Numbered from the stretch's first letter, positions 8,944-18,361 are shown. The stretch is 64,000 nt of DNA from CALLPQ01 sp964421675 (GCA_964421675.1 CAYQXV010000004.1:1-64000); one strand, 5' to 3'. The notes: generated by a model from the sequence alone, not told the origin. Numbers and translations: made by a program.

Positions 8944-10743
8944 ATGCACGCCTATCGTAGCCACCAATGTGATGCCCTTCGTGATAGCGATGTGGGGCAA
9001 AATGTGCGCCTGTCCGGATGGGTGCATCGCAAACGCGACCATGGCGGATTATTGTTCATCGATCTGCGCGACCATTATGGACTGACCCAATTGGTGGTTG
9101 AGCCTGAGGCGCCATTCTTTGCCGATGTTGAAAAGGTGCGCCAGGAGAGCGTTATTCGCGTTGAAGGCACCGTTATAGCCCGCGATGACGGGGCGGTGAA
9201 TGCCAACCTGCCCACCGGGGCGATTGAAGTGCGCATGCAAAGCTTTGAGGTTTTATCGACCGCCGATGAGCTGCCTTTGCCGGTTTTTGCTGAACCTGAT
9301 TATCCAGAAGATGTGCGCATGCGCTATCGCTTCCTTGATCTGCGCCGCGAGACTTTGCACGCCAATATCATGCTGCGCTCCAAGGTGATCAAAGCGATCC
9401 GCGATGGCATGGAAGATAAAGGTTTTACCGATTTTCAAACGCCGATCCTGACCGCATCGTCGCCGGAAGGGGCGCGTGATTTTCTGGTTCCTTCGCGTCT
9501 GCATGCGGGCAAGTTTTATGCGCTGCCCCAAGCGCCGCAAGTGTTCAAACAGCTGATTATGGTCTCCGGCTTTGATCGTTATTATCAGATCGCTGCCTGT
9601 TTCCGTGATGAGGATGCACGCGCGGATCGCTCTGCCGGTGAGTTTTATCAGCTTGATTTGGAGATGAGTTTCGTCGAGCGCCAGGATGTGTTTGATGCGG
9701 TCGGACCCGTCACCCATGATGTGTTTGCCAAATTTGCGGGAGAGAAATCTGTCTCCTCCTATCCGTTCCGCGAAATTGCCTATGACGATGCCATGCTGAA
9801 ATATGGCTCAGACAAGCCAGACCTTCGCAATCCGATTGAAATGCAGGTTGTTTCCGATCATTTCCGCGGATCGGGCTTTAAGATTTTTGCCTCTATTTTG
9901 GAAGCTGATCCATTGCACGAAATTCGCGCCATTCCTGCGCCCACCGGGGGCAGCCGGGCATTCTGTGATCGGATGAATAGCTGGGCCCAAAAACAGGGTC
10001 TGCCGGGCATGGGCTATATGATTTTTGATGAGACTGAGGCCAAAGGCCCGCTCGCCAAAAATATTGGTCCTGAACGCTCGCAAGCCATTCGCGAACAGCT
10101 TGGCCTTAAAGCCGGCGATGCTGCCTTCTTCCTTGCGGGCAAACCATCCGAATTTGTCACCGTTGCCGGTAAAGCGCGCGACGTGGTCGCGGATGAGCTA
10201 GGCCTTAGCAATAAAGACAGCTTCGAATTATGCTGGATTGTCGATTTCCCAATGTATGAATGGGATGAAGAGCACAAGAAAGTGGAGTTTGGGCACAATC
10301 CATTTTCCATGCCCCAAGGTGGCCTTGAAGCCCTTGAAGGGGCTCAGTCGGATGCGGACTATCTGGCGATCAAAGCCTATCAATATGATCTGGTCTGTAA
10401 TGGCTATGAGCTGGGCTCGGGCGCGATCAGAAACCATCGCCCGGACATTATGTATAAAGCCTTTGATATTGCCGGTTATGGCAAAGAGGTTGTTGAGGAC
10501 AAATTTGGCGGTATGCTGAATGCGTTTAAATATGGCGCACCGCCGCACGGAGGCTGTGCGCTCGGGCTTGAGCGTATTGTCATGCTGCTCGCGGAACAAG
10601 AAAACATCCGTGAAGTGACAATGTTCCCGATGAACCAGCAGGGTGAAGACCTTATGCTGAATGCACCTGCCGAAGTGGATGCGCCGCAACTCAAAGAAGT
10701 GCATATTAAGGTGCAAATGCCGATTGTTGAGAAAAAGGATTAG
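8944..10743 (+). CDS. aspS: aspartyl-tRNA synthetase
   Basis: Class II synthetase that charges tRNA-Asp (and, in many bacteria without AsnRS, also tRNA-Asn). At 599 residues it has the bacterial type length, which includes the GAD insertion domain. Visible parts are the OB-fold anticodon-binding domain (VRLSGWVHRKRDHGGLLFIDLRD, residues 20-43), class II motif 2 FRDEDARADR, and motif 3 ALGLERIVMLL near the C-terminus. Whether it is discriminating cannot be decided here. The start ATG follows CCGGAG. Confidence 0.97.
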   Translation: MHAYRSHQCDALRDSDVGQNVRLSGWVHRKRDHGGLLFIDLRDHYGLTQLVVEPEAPFFADVEKVRQESVIRVEGTVIARDDGAVNANLPTGAIEVRMQSFEVLSTADELPLPVFAEPDYPEDVRMRYRFLDLRRETLHANIMLRSKVIKAIRDGMEDKGFTDFQTPILTASSPEGARDFLVPSRLHAGKFYALPQAPQVFKQLIMVSGFDRYYQIAACFRDEDARADRSAGEFYQLDLEMSFVERQDVFDAVGPVTHDVFAKFAGEKSVSSYPFREIAYDDAMLKYGSDKPDLRNPIEMQVVSDHFRGSGFKIFASILEADPLHEIRAIPAPTGGSRAFCDRMNSWAQKQGLPGMGYMIFDETEAKGPLAKNIGPERSQAIREQLGLKAGDAAFFLAGKPSEFVTVAGKARDVVADELGLSNKDSFELCWIVDFPMYEWDEEHKKVEFGHNPFSMPQGGLEALEGAQSDADYLAIKAYQYDLVCNGYELGSGAIRNHRPDIMYKAFDIAGYGKEVVEDKFGGMLNAFKYGAPPHGGCALGLERIVMLLAEQENIREVTMFPMNQQGEDLMLNAPAEVDAPQLKEVHIKVQMPIVEKKD

Positions 10744-10748
10744 AGCCT

Positions 10749-11105
10749 TTGGGGGAAGAGCAAGCGAGTGACAACCAGTTTAGTAATTCGCACGGGCTGA
10801 TTGGCGATACCCTTCGCCATATTGTGCGAAACTGGCAGATGCATGCAAAACTAGCAGCCTTCCCATTGGCGCTTGCCATTTTTCTTTTTTATCTGGATGT
10901 GCCTGAAAAACTTTCTTCCAGTCAATTCGAAAATGCCATCTTGTTTTCGGAAATATATTATTTTCTGGAAATTTCCTTAATAACGACCCTATATGCCATC
11001 CCCGTGCACCGGTTTATTGTGCGAGGCGATATATCACCCTTTTTTATTCCTACCGTAACAACATTTTTGTACTTTTTGTTTGCAATCATTGAACAAATCT
11101 CTTGA
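10749..11105 (+). CDS. small integral membrane protein
   Basis: A 118-residue protein with about three hydrophobic segments (near residues 35-50, 65-85 and 95-115). I find only a TTG start, 5 nt after the aspS stop, so the start is uncertain. The layout, with an amphipathic N-terminal helix, TM, loop, TM, then a charged (R)GD/E turn before another TM, resembles the first third of the 439-residue membrane protein at 47730-49049. It could be a short paralogue or a remnant of one. It is followed after 1 nt by the HDAC-like gene, so it probably belongs to a short operon. Function unknown. Confidence 0.55.
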   Translation: MGEEQASDNQFSNSHGLIGDTLRHIVRNWQMHAKLAAFPLALAIFLFYLDVPEKLSSSQFENAILFSEIYYFLEISLITTLYAIPVHRFIVRGDISPFFIPTVTTFLYFLFAIIEQIS

Positions 11106-11106
11106 G

Positions 11107-12006
11107 ATGAAAGTCTTCTATTCAGATACTCATGATCTTAACCTGCCTGTCGGTCATCGGTTTCCGGGCCGCAAATATGTCATGTTGCGCAAGCTTTTGA
11201 TTGAAGAGCGCATCATTCCTGAAAACTGGCTCACCAGTTCGCCCATCTTGTCGGTTGACGAAATTCTTATTGCTCATGATGCAGATTATGTAGAAGCAAT
11301 GGAAAGCGGCACGATTGACCCATCGGCAATGCGCCGAATTGGCTTGCCCTGGTCGCCGACAATTCCGGTGCGCGCCAGAGCGACAGCGGGCGGGGCATTG
11401 GCCGCGGCCCGTGAGGCACTAGGCGAGGGGATAAGCGGTCAATTGGCAGGCGGTACCCATCATGCCCATGCGGGATTTGGGGCCGGTTATTGTGTGTATA
11501 ATGATTTTGCGATTGCTGCGCTCATGCTTCTAAAAGAAAAAACTGTCTCGCGCATTGCGATTATTGATCTCGATGTTCATCAAGGAGACGGCAATGCAGC
11601 CATTTTAGGTAGCCGTTCTGATGTTTTTATTTTATCTGTACAGGGAGCAAAAAACTTCCCGTTCCGAAAAGTCGCCGCCACGCTGGATGTCGATTTACCC
11701 GATAATATTGGTGATGAGGAATATTTAGCCGCGCTGGAACCTGCACTGGAACAGGTGTGGCGGTTTGAACCGGATCTGATTTTATATCAGGCGGGCGTCG
11801 ATCCGCTGGAGTTTGATAGGCTAGGGCGCATGGCCCTTTCCTATGAAGGGCTTAAAGCGCGCGATGAATCTGTGTTAAGGGGAGCAAAGGATCGCAATAT
11901 TGCGGTCTCTATGGCGATCGGCGGGGGCTATGCAGATCCGATCGAGCAAACAGTGCGCGCCTATGCCAATACATGGTGCGTTGCGCGCGAGGTTCATGGC
12001 TGGTGA
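11107..12006 (+). CDS. histone deacetylase-like (AcuC/arginase-fold) amidohydrolase
   Basis: A 299-residue zinc-dependent deacetylase of the arginase fold. Bacterial members remove acetyl groups from small molecules (polyamines, acetoin-pathway proteins, acetylated sugars), and the substrate here is unknown. The active-site run is present: GGTHHAHAGFGAGYCVYND (tandem His), then IDLDVHQGDGNA (zinc Asp and His), then YQAGVDPLEFDRLGRMALS (third zinc Asp). I chose ATG 11107, since a longer frame from 11080 would overlap the previous gene. Its stop overlaps the start of the aldo/keto reductase gene (GTGA). Confidence 0.9.
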   Translation: MKVFYSDTHDLNLPVGHRFPGRKYVMLRKLLIEERIIPENWLTSSPILSVDEILIAHDADYVEAMESGTIDPSAMRRIGLPWSPTIPVRARATAGGALAAAREALGEGISGQLAGGTHHAHAGFGAGYCVYNDFAIAALMLLKEKTVSRIAIIDLDVHQGDGNAAILGSRSDVFILSVQGAKNFPFRKVAATLDVDLPDNIGDEEYLAALEPALEQVWRFEPDLILYQAGVDPLEFDRLGRMALSYEGLKARDESVLRGAKDRNIAVSMAIGGGYADPIEQTVRAYANTWCVAREVHGW

Positions 12007-12923
12007 CGGACACAAATAAAAGAGCCGCCCTTGGGTTTGGGGCATCAGGGGCGTGGGGTCAGGCCTGGTTCTCCCAAGACCAAGCCATTGCGCTGATCCA
12101 TCAAGCGTTAGAGGGCGGCATTCGCCATTTTGATACGGCGGGCTTTTATGCGCGCGGCCTGGCCGAAAAGCGCCTTGGCATTGCACTGGCAGGCCATGAA
12201 TTGGCAAGCGATGTGGCCATCAGCACAAAGACCGGCACCATTGATCGCGGGCTCGGGCGCAAAGCCAAGGATTTCACCATGGATGCGATCCGGCGCGATC
12301 TCGATAGCTCTTTGCGGCGATTGCACCGCGACAAGATTGATTGCCTCTATCTACATGGGCCGGACCATTGGATCATCGACAATACCGCCCCTCTATTTGC
12401 CGAATTGAAGGCCCAAGGGGTCATTCAGCGCGCCGGGGTTTGCGGGCACGGGGATGTCCTGAAAACCGCAATCGACCATGAAGTGTTTGATGCGGTGATG
12501 GGGCTGTTTAATTTCTTTGATCAGGGCCATCGCGAGCTGTTTATGGAGGCGCGCGCAAAAGGGGTGCATGTGGCCTCAATAGCGCCGCTCGCCCAGGCCT
12601 TTTATCGCCCGGGCTTTTATCGGCCAGTCTCGATTGCCGATAGCTGGGCGGTGACCCGCGCAATCGTGCGTGATCGAAGCCGGATTGCCGGGATTAACCC
12701 AGTTTTGCGCGATGCCATAGAGGCACCGGGCCCCAATAGCGCCGCAGAGAAAATGCTGGCCTTTGCGCTGAGCGAAAACATCGCCGATGTGGTTCTCACC
12801 ACCTCCACCAAGGCAAAACATTTGGACCAATCCCTCGCCATAGCCTCAGGGCCGTGGGAGGTGCCCCTGTTGAAAGAATTGTCCCGCATGCGCGCCCTTA
12901 GCGGCCCGCCTGAAGAAGGCTGA
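12003..12923 (+). CDS. aldo/keto reductase
   Basis: An NAD(P)H-dependent oxidoreductase of the aldo/keto reductase superfamily, 306 residues. The catalytic tetrad is visible in HFDTAGFYARG (Asp, Tyr), AISTKTG (Lys) and LYLHGPD (His). The GTG start at 12003 overlaps the previous stop by 4 nt (GTGA), indicating translational coupling with the deacetylase-like gene. The physiological substrate is unknown. The barrel C-terminus carries the usual nucleotide-binding region (LTTSTKAKHLDQ). Confidence 0.88.
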   Translation: MTDTNKRAALGFGASGAWGQAWFSQDQAIALIHQALEGGIRHFDTAGFYARGLAEKRLGIALAGHELASDVAISTKTGTIDRGLGRKAKDFTMDAIRRDLDSSLRRLHRDKIDCLYLHGPDHWIIDNTAPLFAELKAQGVIQRAGVCGHGDVLKTAIDHEVFDAVMGLFNFFDQGHRELFMEARAKGVHVASIAPLAQAFYRPGFYRPVSIADSWAVTRAIVRDRSRIAGINPVLRDAIEAPGPNSAAEKMLAFALSENIADVVLTTSTKAKHLDQSLAIASGPWEVPLLKELSRMRALSGPPEEG

Positions 12924-13003
12924 TTTGCGCCTTTTGCGCCTTGACGAAGCGGGTACCAATACCTAGCTAAAGACGTGAGTGTTTTCTAATTAAGGGTGCC
13001 CCC

Positions 13004-13342
13004 ATGAGCGATATCAACGCGACAATCCAACAACAAGTTGATGCCAATCCGGTTATGCTATTCATGAAAGGCACGCCAGATTTCCCCCAATGCGGGTTTT
13101 CTTCGACGGTGGTTCAGATTTTAAACTATCTGGGGGCCGACTTTGCCACTGACAATGTCCTTGCCTCTGATGATCTGCGCCACGGCATTAAAGAGTTCTC
13201 AGATTGGCCAACAATCCCGCAGCTCTACGTCAAAGGCGAATTTGTTGGCGGGTGCGATATTGTGCGCGAAATGTTCGAAACAGGCGAATTGCGCGGCTTT
13301 TTGGAAGAAAAAGGCATCGTACTGGCAAATCCTGCGGCGTAA
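13004..13342 (+). CDS. grxD: monothiol glutaredoxin (Grx4 type)
   Basis: A 112-residue CGFS glutaredoxin that binds and delivers [2Fe-2S] clusters, usually with a BolA partner. The active site CGFS is at residues 30-33, preceded by MLFMKGTPDFPQ. Glutathione-binding WPTIPQLYVKGEFVGGCDI follows. In many alphaproteobacteria grxD lies beside bolA, whereas here a bolA gene is about 38 kb away (51751). Confidence 0.96.
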   Translation: MSDINATIQQQVDANPVMLFMKGTPDFPQCGFSSTVVQILNYLGADFATDNVLASDDLRHGIKEFSDWPTIPQLYVKGEFVGGCDIVREMFETGELRGFLEEKGIVLANPAA

Positions 13343-13439
13343 ATCGTTAAATTACGCGCGACTTCATTCAATGTTCCTTAGCATTTGTGCGGGCATAACT
13401 GTCATAGGGTATGCGGGCAAAACCAAATGAGGTTATGCT

Positions 13440-13760
13440 GTGACATTAATGAATTGGCTGAAGACGCCTGTTGAGCTGAAAAAAAGCTCAGACCGACGAA
13501 GCGAAACCCGGATCGATATGGTCATGGCATGCAAGTTTCGCGATGCCACCGGAAAAATCCATAAAGGCTTGACCAGAGACCTTGCCGCCTCCGGCGTGGC
13601 GATTTCCTCCAGCGTTATTCCCGAACCAGGCTCAACGATCCATCTGGTTTTTGATGGCCATGGCAGCCATGCGGGGAAAATCACCCGGACATTTGATGAT
13701 GGTTTTGCGGTAACCCTGCGCCAATCCTCGTTGGCCATTCTCGCCCTTTCCTCGCTCTAG
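13440..13760 (+). CDS. PilZ domain protein
   Basis: A single-domain PilZ protein of 106 residues, expected to bind cyclic di-GMP. The two halves of the binding signature are RRSETR (about 19-24; RxxxR) and RDLAASG (about 44-50; D/NxSxxG with Ala for the first Ser position). Small stand-alone PilZ proteins act as adaptors on motility or polysaccharide machinery. The start may be GTG 13440 or ATG 13449. The target cannot be read from context. Confidence 0.82.
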   Translation: MTLMNWLKTPVELKKSSDRRSETRIDMVMACKFRDATGKIHKGLTRDLAASGVAISSSVIPEPGSTIHLVFDGHGSHAGKITRTFDDGFAVTLRQSSLAILALSSL

Positions 13761-13876
13761 CCGGGTCCGCGGCGCGTTCACAAATCCATCATCACGGTTG
13801 AACCGCTTCACAATTGCTGTGTTCATTCCGCCAACTATGGTACAGATTCTCTATTACCAAATCAGGGGATTTGTCG

Positions 13877-15226
13877 GTGCCGCGTTTTTTACAATTTCAA
13901 CGTATTTTCTTGCTTGCCCTTGCGGCCGTGTTAACCGCATGTGCCTCCGCCGGTCCGCTCACGCCCATGACGGTAAGCGAGACAAACACCCTCGCGCGCT
14001 GGGACCAGATTGCAACCCAACGAGACTCAAATTGCTATAACCTGTTTACAAAATATAGTCAGTGGGGCGTCTTTATTGGCTGTCAGGCAATCGATATTTT
14101 TGATGTCCGCGATTCAAATTTGGCCGAAGTCTTTACCGATAATCTTTCCTTGCAATCCTGCTCGACAAAGCCGCGCCTGGAAGGGCAGCGCAACTATATT
14201 CGAACCGGGGAGCATCTTCTCTTTCTGGATAAAACCAGATTTGCCGCCAATGCCTGGTTTGTGCCCGCTGGATATTATTCAGACGGGGTGAGCACGCCAG
14301 ATTTCCTCCGCGAGATTGTCCCCGGCGCGATCCTTGATACGGAATCGCCGCGCACATTGTCCGCGGCCTTGTTTCATGATCGCTATTTTTGCCTGTTTGA
14401 ATATACGCGCATTGTCTGGAATCCAGAGCGCGAAGATTACCCGCAACGGTTAAAAGCGCTCGGCCGTCCCGCCGCGCCCTTGCCGGGCAGTTTGCCGACG
14501 GCCTATCGGCGCAAGGGCTGCGCGAATATTTCATTTCGCAATGGCCTGCGCTCTGCCGGGGCGTCGAGCATTGTCTCCACGATTTTCCGCAGAATGGTTG
14601 GCATCGTTAATCCGGGGAAGGTGGGGTATTGCCCGCAACGTATTCACGGCCAGGCGCTCGCCGATCTCGATAGACAGCTTGAGGCCATGTTGAATTTCGG
14701 GCCCATTGGCACCAAAGGTCGTGAAGCATTGCCCGGCTGCCGCGCAAAAGAACCCGTAACCCTTTGCCTATCAAGGGTGCCCGCGCTGTGGTCGCTCGTC
14801 GGCGTTCGCCCTGATGATTATGATGTGACTGGCCCGGAATTGATTACTGATGAGTGGCGACAAGTCTTTATGCGGATTATGTGCTATGAAATTCAGGCCC
14901 GCGACACAACCAACTGGCCGTTTGAAAATACCCTCTCCAAAAGTGAAGCGGAGACTACCTGTTCATTTTTAGATTTAAATGCCATTCCAAGCGATAATGC
15001 ATTATTGCGCCAAACATTTATTGATGAACATGCCATCTATGAAAAGCCCGAACTGGTGCTTGAAAGTCCATTCCGGGCAGGGGACTTTTTTGTGGAAGCC
15101 GCGCTCTTGTTAACGCAGGAAGGCCCGGAATCATTCTTGCGAACCGTCTCATCGACCGGTTCTCTTGATTTTGCCATGCTGGCCATTGTCGATTGGAATA
15201 TGAGATTTGCGGAACAATCCAGCTAA
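13877..15226 (+). CDS. lipoprotein with DUF1353-like segment
   Basis: A 449-residue predicted lipoprotein. The signal peptide FLLALAAVLTAC gives Cys at about position 20, and GTG 13877 has AGGGGA 8 nt upstream. A central stretch, WFVPAGYYSDGVSTPDFLREIVPG followed by ALFHDRYF, matches the core of DUF1353 (vPaGf.tDg.S.P... then HD), a small phage/bacterial family of unknown role. The rest has scattered cysteines (at least nine) that may form disulfides outside the inner membrane, and no domain I recognise. It is convergent with cysNC (31 nt apart). Confidence 0.7.
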   Translation: MPRFLQFQRIFLLALAAVLTACASAGPLTPMTVSETNTLARWDQIATQRDSNCYNLFTKYSQWGVFIGCQAIDIFDVRDSNLAEVFTDNLSLQSCSTKPRLEGQRNYIRTGEHLLFLDKTRFAANAWFVPAGYYSDGVSTPDFLREIVPGAILDTESPRTLSAALFHDRYFCLFEYTRIVWNPEREDYPQRLKALGRPAAPLPGSLPTAYRRKGCANISFRNGLRSAGASSIVSTIFRRMVGIVNPGKVGYCPQRIHGQALADLDRQLEAMLNFGPIGTKGREALPGCRAKEPVTLCLSRVPALWSLVGVRPDDYDVTGPELITDEWRQVFMRIMCYEIQARDTTNWPFENTLSKSEAETTCSFLDLNAIPSDNALLRQTFIDEHAIYEKPELVLESPFRAGDFFVEAALLLTQEGPESFLRTVSSTGSLDFAMLAIVDWNMRFAEQSS

Positions 15227-15257
15227 AATCGTTCCGCTTTAATCGCCATTCTCAAAA

Positions 15258-17162
15258 TTAAAGCCCCAGATAGCCGCGCTCTTTCAGCCACTCAACAATC
15301 ATATCGGCGGCTTTTTCTGCCGGAATGGTCGAGGTATCGATATTAATGTCGGGATTAACCGGCGCCTCGTAGTCTGAATCGATCCCGGTGAAGTTTTTAA
15401 TCTCACCGCGCCGGGCTTTCGCATAAAGCCCTTTCACGTCGCGCTGTTCACAAACTTCCAGCGGCGTTGAAATATAGACCTCAATAAATTCGCCGTCTTC
15501 GACAATTTCTTTTGCCATGCGCCGTTCGCTAATGAACGGGGAGATAAATGAAACCAGCGCGATCAGCCCCGCATCGACCATAAGCTTTGAGGTCTCTGCC
15601 ACTCGGCGAATATTTTCAACGCGGTCTGCATCGGTAAAGCCAAGATCTTTGTTAAGGCCATGGCGCACATTATCGCCGTCTAAGGTGTAGGTATGACGGC
15701 CTAAATCGTAGAGGCGTTTTTCGACAAGATTGGCAACCGTTGATTTTCCTGAGCCCGAAAGCCCGGTGAACCAGAGCATACAAGGGCGTTGAAGTTTCAG
15801 TTCGGCGCGAACCTGTTTGTTCACCTCAAGATCTTGCCAATGAATATTTTGCGCACGGCGCAAGGAATGCTCGACCATGCCAACGCCGATTGTTGCATTG
15901 GTGCGCCGGTCGATCAATACGAACGCGCCGGTAATGCGGTTATCCTTATAAGGATCAAAGGCGACAGATTGCGCAAGCGACAATTTGCAAATGCCAACCT
16001 CGTTCAAGGAAAGGGTCTTGCCCGATTGGCTAGCAAGTGTGTTGACATTAATCTTGTGGCGCAATTCGGTAATCGTTGCCGGTGTGGAGCGATTGCTGGT
16101 TTTTAGAAGATATTGCCGGCCCGGAATCATTTCTTCTTCATTCATCCACAAAAGGGTGGCAGAGAATTGATCGGTTTGTTCGGCGGGTGCGTTCCCGGCG
16201 CAGATAATATCGCCCCGCGAAATATCAATTTCATCGGTAAGGGTTAGCGTAACCGCCTGATCGGCAATGGCTTGCGACAAATCTCCATCATGGGTGACGA
16301 TGCGCTCAACATGGCTGCGTTTTCCAGACGGCAAGACAACAATTTCATCGCCGGGCTTAACCGCGCCGCCTGCAATGGTTCCTGAAAATCCGCGAAAATC
16401 GAGATTGGGTCTATTCACCCATTGAACGGGCATGCGGAATGGCAGATCGCGCGTCGTATTGCGCACATCAATCGTTTCCAGATAGGGCAGGAGCGCGGCC
16501 CCGCGATACCATGGCAGGTTTTCACTAGGGGCAACAATATTATCCCCCTTCAATGCCGACATGGGGATGCAGGTGATGGATTCAAAACCCAGCGTTTGCG
16601 TGAACTCGCGATATTCTTCTTCAATCGCGTCAAAAGTTTCGCGGCTATAGTCAACCAGATCCATTTTATTGACCGCAACGACGATATGGCGAATGCCCAA
16701 AAGGGAGGCAATGAATGAGTGGCGGCGCGTTTGTGTGAGAACGCCTTGTCTTGCATCGATGAGGATAACCGCAAGATCGGCAGTTGACGCACCGGTTGCC
16801 ATATTGCGCGTATATTGTTCATGGCCGGGTGTATCGGCGACGATAAATTTGCGTTTTTCTGTCGAGAAGAACCGGTAGGCCACATCAATGGTGATGCCTT
16901 GTTCGCGTTCCGCAGCAAGACCGTCTACGAGCAGGGCAAAATCAATATTATCGCCCTGTGTCCCCGATTTTTTACTGTCATGCTCAAGCGCGCTGAGCTG
17001 GTCTTCATAAATTAGTTTTGTATCATAGAGGAGCCGGCCAATAAGGGTCGACTTTCCATCGTCCACACTGCCGCAGGTGATAAATCGCAAAAACGATTTA
17101 TTGGCCTGTGCGTCGAGATAAGCAAGAATATCGGTTTTGATCAATTCGTCCTGATGCGACAT
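15258..17162 (-). CDS. cysNC: bifunctional sulfate adenylyltransferase subunit 1 / adenylylsulfate kinase
   Basis: A fusion of CysN, the GTPase subunit of ATP sulfurylase, with CysC, which phosphorylates APS to PAPS. The N-terminal elongation-factor-like GTPase shows GSVDDGKSTLIGRLLYD (G1), DTPGHEQYTRN (G3) and NKMDLVD (G4). Two beta-barrel domains follow. The C-terminal kinase begins with WFTGLSGSGKSTVANLVEKR at about residue 455 and contains DGDNVRHGLNKDLGF. At 634 residues it has the usual length for the fusion. It is directly downstream of cysD (2 nt) in the same operon. Confidence 0.97.
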   Translation of the reverse strand: MSHQDELIKTDILAYLDAQANKSFLRFITCGSVDDGKSTLIGRLLYDTKLIYEDQLSALEHDSKKSGTQGDNIDFALLVDGLAAEREQGITIDVAYRFFSTEKRKFIVADTPGHEQYTRNMATGASTADLAVILIDARQGVLTQTRRHSFIASLLGIRHIVVAVNKMDLVDYSRETFDAIEEEYREFTQTLGFESITCIPMSALKGDNIVAPSENLPWYRGAALLPYLETIDVRNTTRDLPFRMPVQWVNRPNLDFRGFSGTIAGGAVKPGDEIVVLPSGKRSHVERIVTHDGDLSQAIADQAVTLTLTDEIDISRGDIICAGNAPAEQTDQFSATLLWMNEEEMIPGRQYLLKTSNRSTPATITELRHKINVNTLASQSGKTLSLNEVGICKLSLAQSVAFDPYKDNRITGAFVLIDRRTNATIGVGMVEHSLRRAQNIHWQDLEVNKQVRAELKLQRPCMLWFTGLSGSGKSTVANLVEKRLYDLGRHTYTLDGDNVRHGLNKDLGFTDADRVENIRRVAETSKLMVDAGLIALVSFISPFISERRMAKEIVEDGEFIEVYISTPLEVCEQRDVKGLYAKARRGEIKNFTGIDSDYEAPVNPDINIDTSTIPAEKAADMIVEWLKERGYLGL

Positions 17163-17164
17163 GA

Positions 17165-18361
17165 TTAAAAATATCCTTCCTGCTTTTTCTTCTCCATCGA
17201 CGCCGCCGCATCATGGTCAATGACGCGCCCCTGGCGTTCTGATGTGGTGGTCAGCAGCATTTCCTGAATGATTTCTGGTAGCGTATCGGCGGTTGATTCC
17301 ACCGCGCCCGTTAGCGGGTAGCACCCCAGTGTGCGGAAGCGCACCATGCGCTCTTCAACTTTATCATTTTCGGTGAGCGGCATGCGATCGTCATCAACCA
17401 TGATGAGAACGCCGTCGCGCTCCACTACAGGCCGTTTGGCTGCATAATATAGCGGGACAATCGGAATATTCTCGCGATAAATATATTGCCAGATATCAAG
17501 CTCAGTCCAGTTTGAAAGAGGGAAAACACGGATCGATTCACCGGGATTAATACGTGTATTGAATATATTCCAAAGTTCGGGGCGTTGGTTTTTTGGGTCC
17601 CAGCGATGTTCGCGTGAACGGAATGAGAATACCCGTTCTTTTGCGCGTGATTTTTCTTCGTCCCGGCGCGCCCCGCCAAAGGCAACGTCAAATTTGTGCA
17701 GATCAAGCGCCTGTTTTAGCGCTTGTGTTTTCATCGTGTCGGTATGGATTTGCGAGCCATGGGTAAACGGGCCAATACCCTGTTTGACGCCTTCCTCATT
17801 GGTATGAACGATAAGTTCCAGGCCGAGGGATTTTGCAAGATCATCGCGAAATTTAATCATTTCACGGAACTTCCACGTGGTATCCACATGCATGACCGGG
17901 AAAGGCGGCAGGGACGGGTAAAACGCCTTCAGCGCCAGATGCAGCATAACCGCACTGTCTTTGCCCACCGAATAGAGCATGACCGGGTTTTCCGCTTCCG
18001 AGGCAACCTCGCGCATAATGTGGATGCTTTCAGCTTCCAACCGGTTGAGGTGGCCAAGGCGCTCAGGCGCATCAAGTAGCGCGCCGGGCTTTTGGTGTGC
18101 AGGCGAGGAGGGGTATGACACGGCTTTTGTTTCCATTGGACCAGGATTTTCTATTGGTTTTGAGGCTTCCATTGCATCAAGGCGCGAAATGGCCTGTTCG
18201 AGTGTTTTCAACGTGCATTGTCCGCCCGCTTTGAGACGCGCAATGCCCTTCCCATCATTCATCAGCTTCCGCGAGATGGTCGAAAGGGATAAGCCCTGAC
18301 GCTGCGCGCAAGCCTCCGCGCGGGTGACAAGATCCGATATTTGAACATGTAAATCAGGCAT
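17165..18361 (-). CDS. cysD: sulfate adenylyltransferase subunit 2 with N-terminal HTH-like domain
   Basis: CysD forms adenylylsulfate from ATP and sulfate, driven by CysN. Residues from about 102 to 398 are standard CysD: LNRLEAESIHIMREV, PP-loop SVGKDSAV (131-138), GGARRDEEKSRAKER, and the C-terminal ERQGRVIDHD...MEKKKQEGYF. Unusually, about 100 residues precede it. Residues 7-65 (VTRAEACAQRQGLSLSTISR, then KLMNDGKGIARLKAGGQCT and LKTLEQAISRLDAM) have the look of a small helix-turn-helix domain found as a stand-alone protein in alphaproteobacteria, joined by a Pro/Ser-rich linker. The start at 18361 has a GGGAAA SD. An internal ATG at about residue 77 would drop the domain but has no obvious advantage. 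The fusion, together with the repeats upstream, suggests the enzyme regulates its own operon (inference). Confidence 0.93.
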   Translation of the reverse strand: MPDLHVQISDLVTRAEACAQRQGLSLSTISRKLMNDGKGIARLKAGGQCTLKTLEQAISRLDAMEASKPIENPGPMETKAVSYPSSPAHQKPGALLDAPERLGHLNRLEAESIHIMREVASEAENPVMLYSVGKDSAVMLHLALKAFYPSLPPFPVMHVDTTWKFREMIKFRDDLAKSLGLELIVHTNEEGVKQGIGPFTHGSQIHTDTMKTQALKQALDLHKFDVAFGGARRDEEKSRAKERVFSFRSREHRWDPKNQRPELWNIFNTRINPGESIRVFPLSNWTELDIWQYIYRENIPIVPLYYAAKRPVVERDGVLIMVDDDRMPLTENDKVEERMVRFRTLGCYPLTGAVESTADTLPEIIQEMLLTTTSERQGRVIDHDAAASMEKKKQEGYF

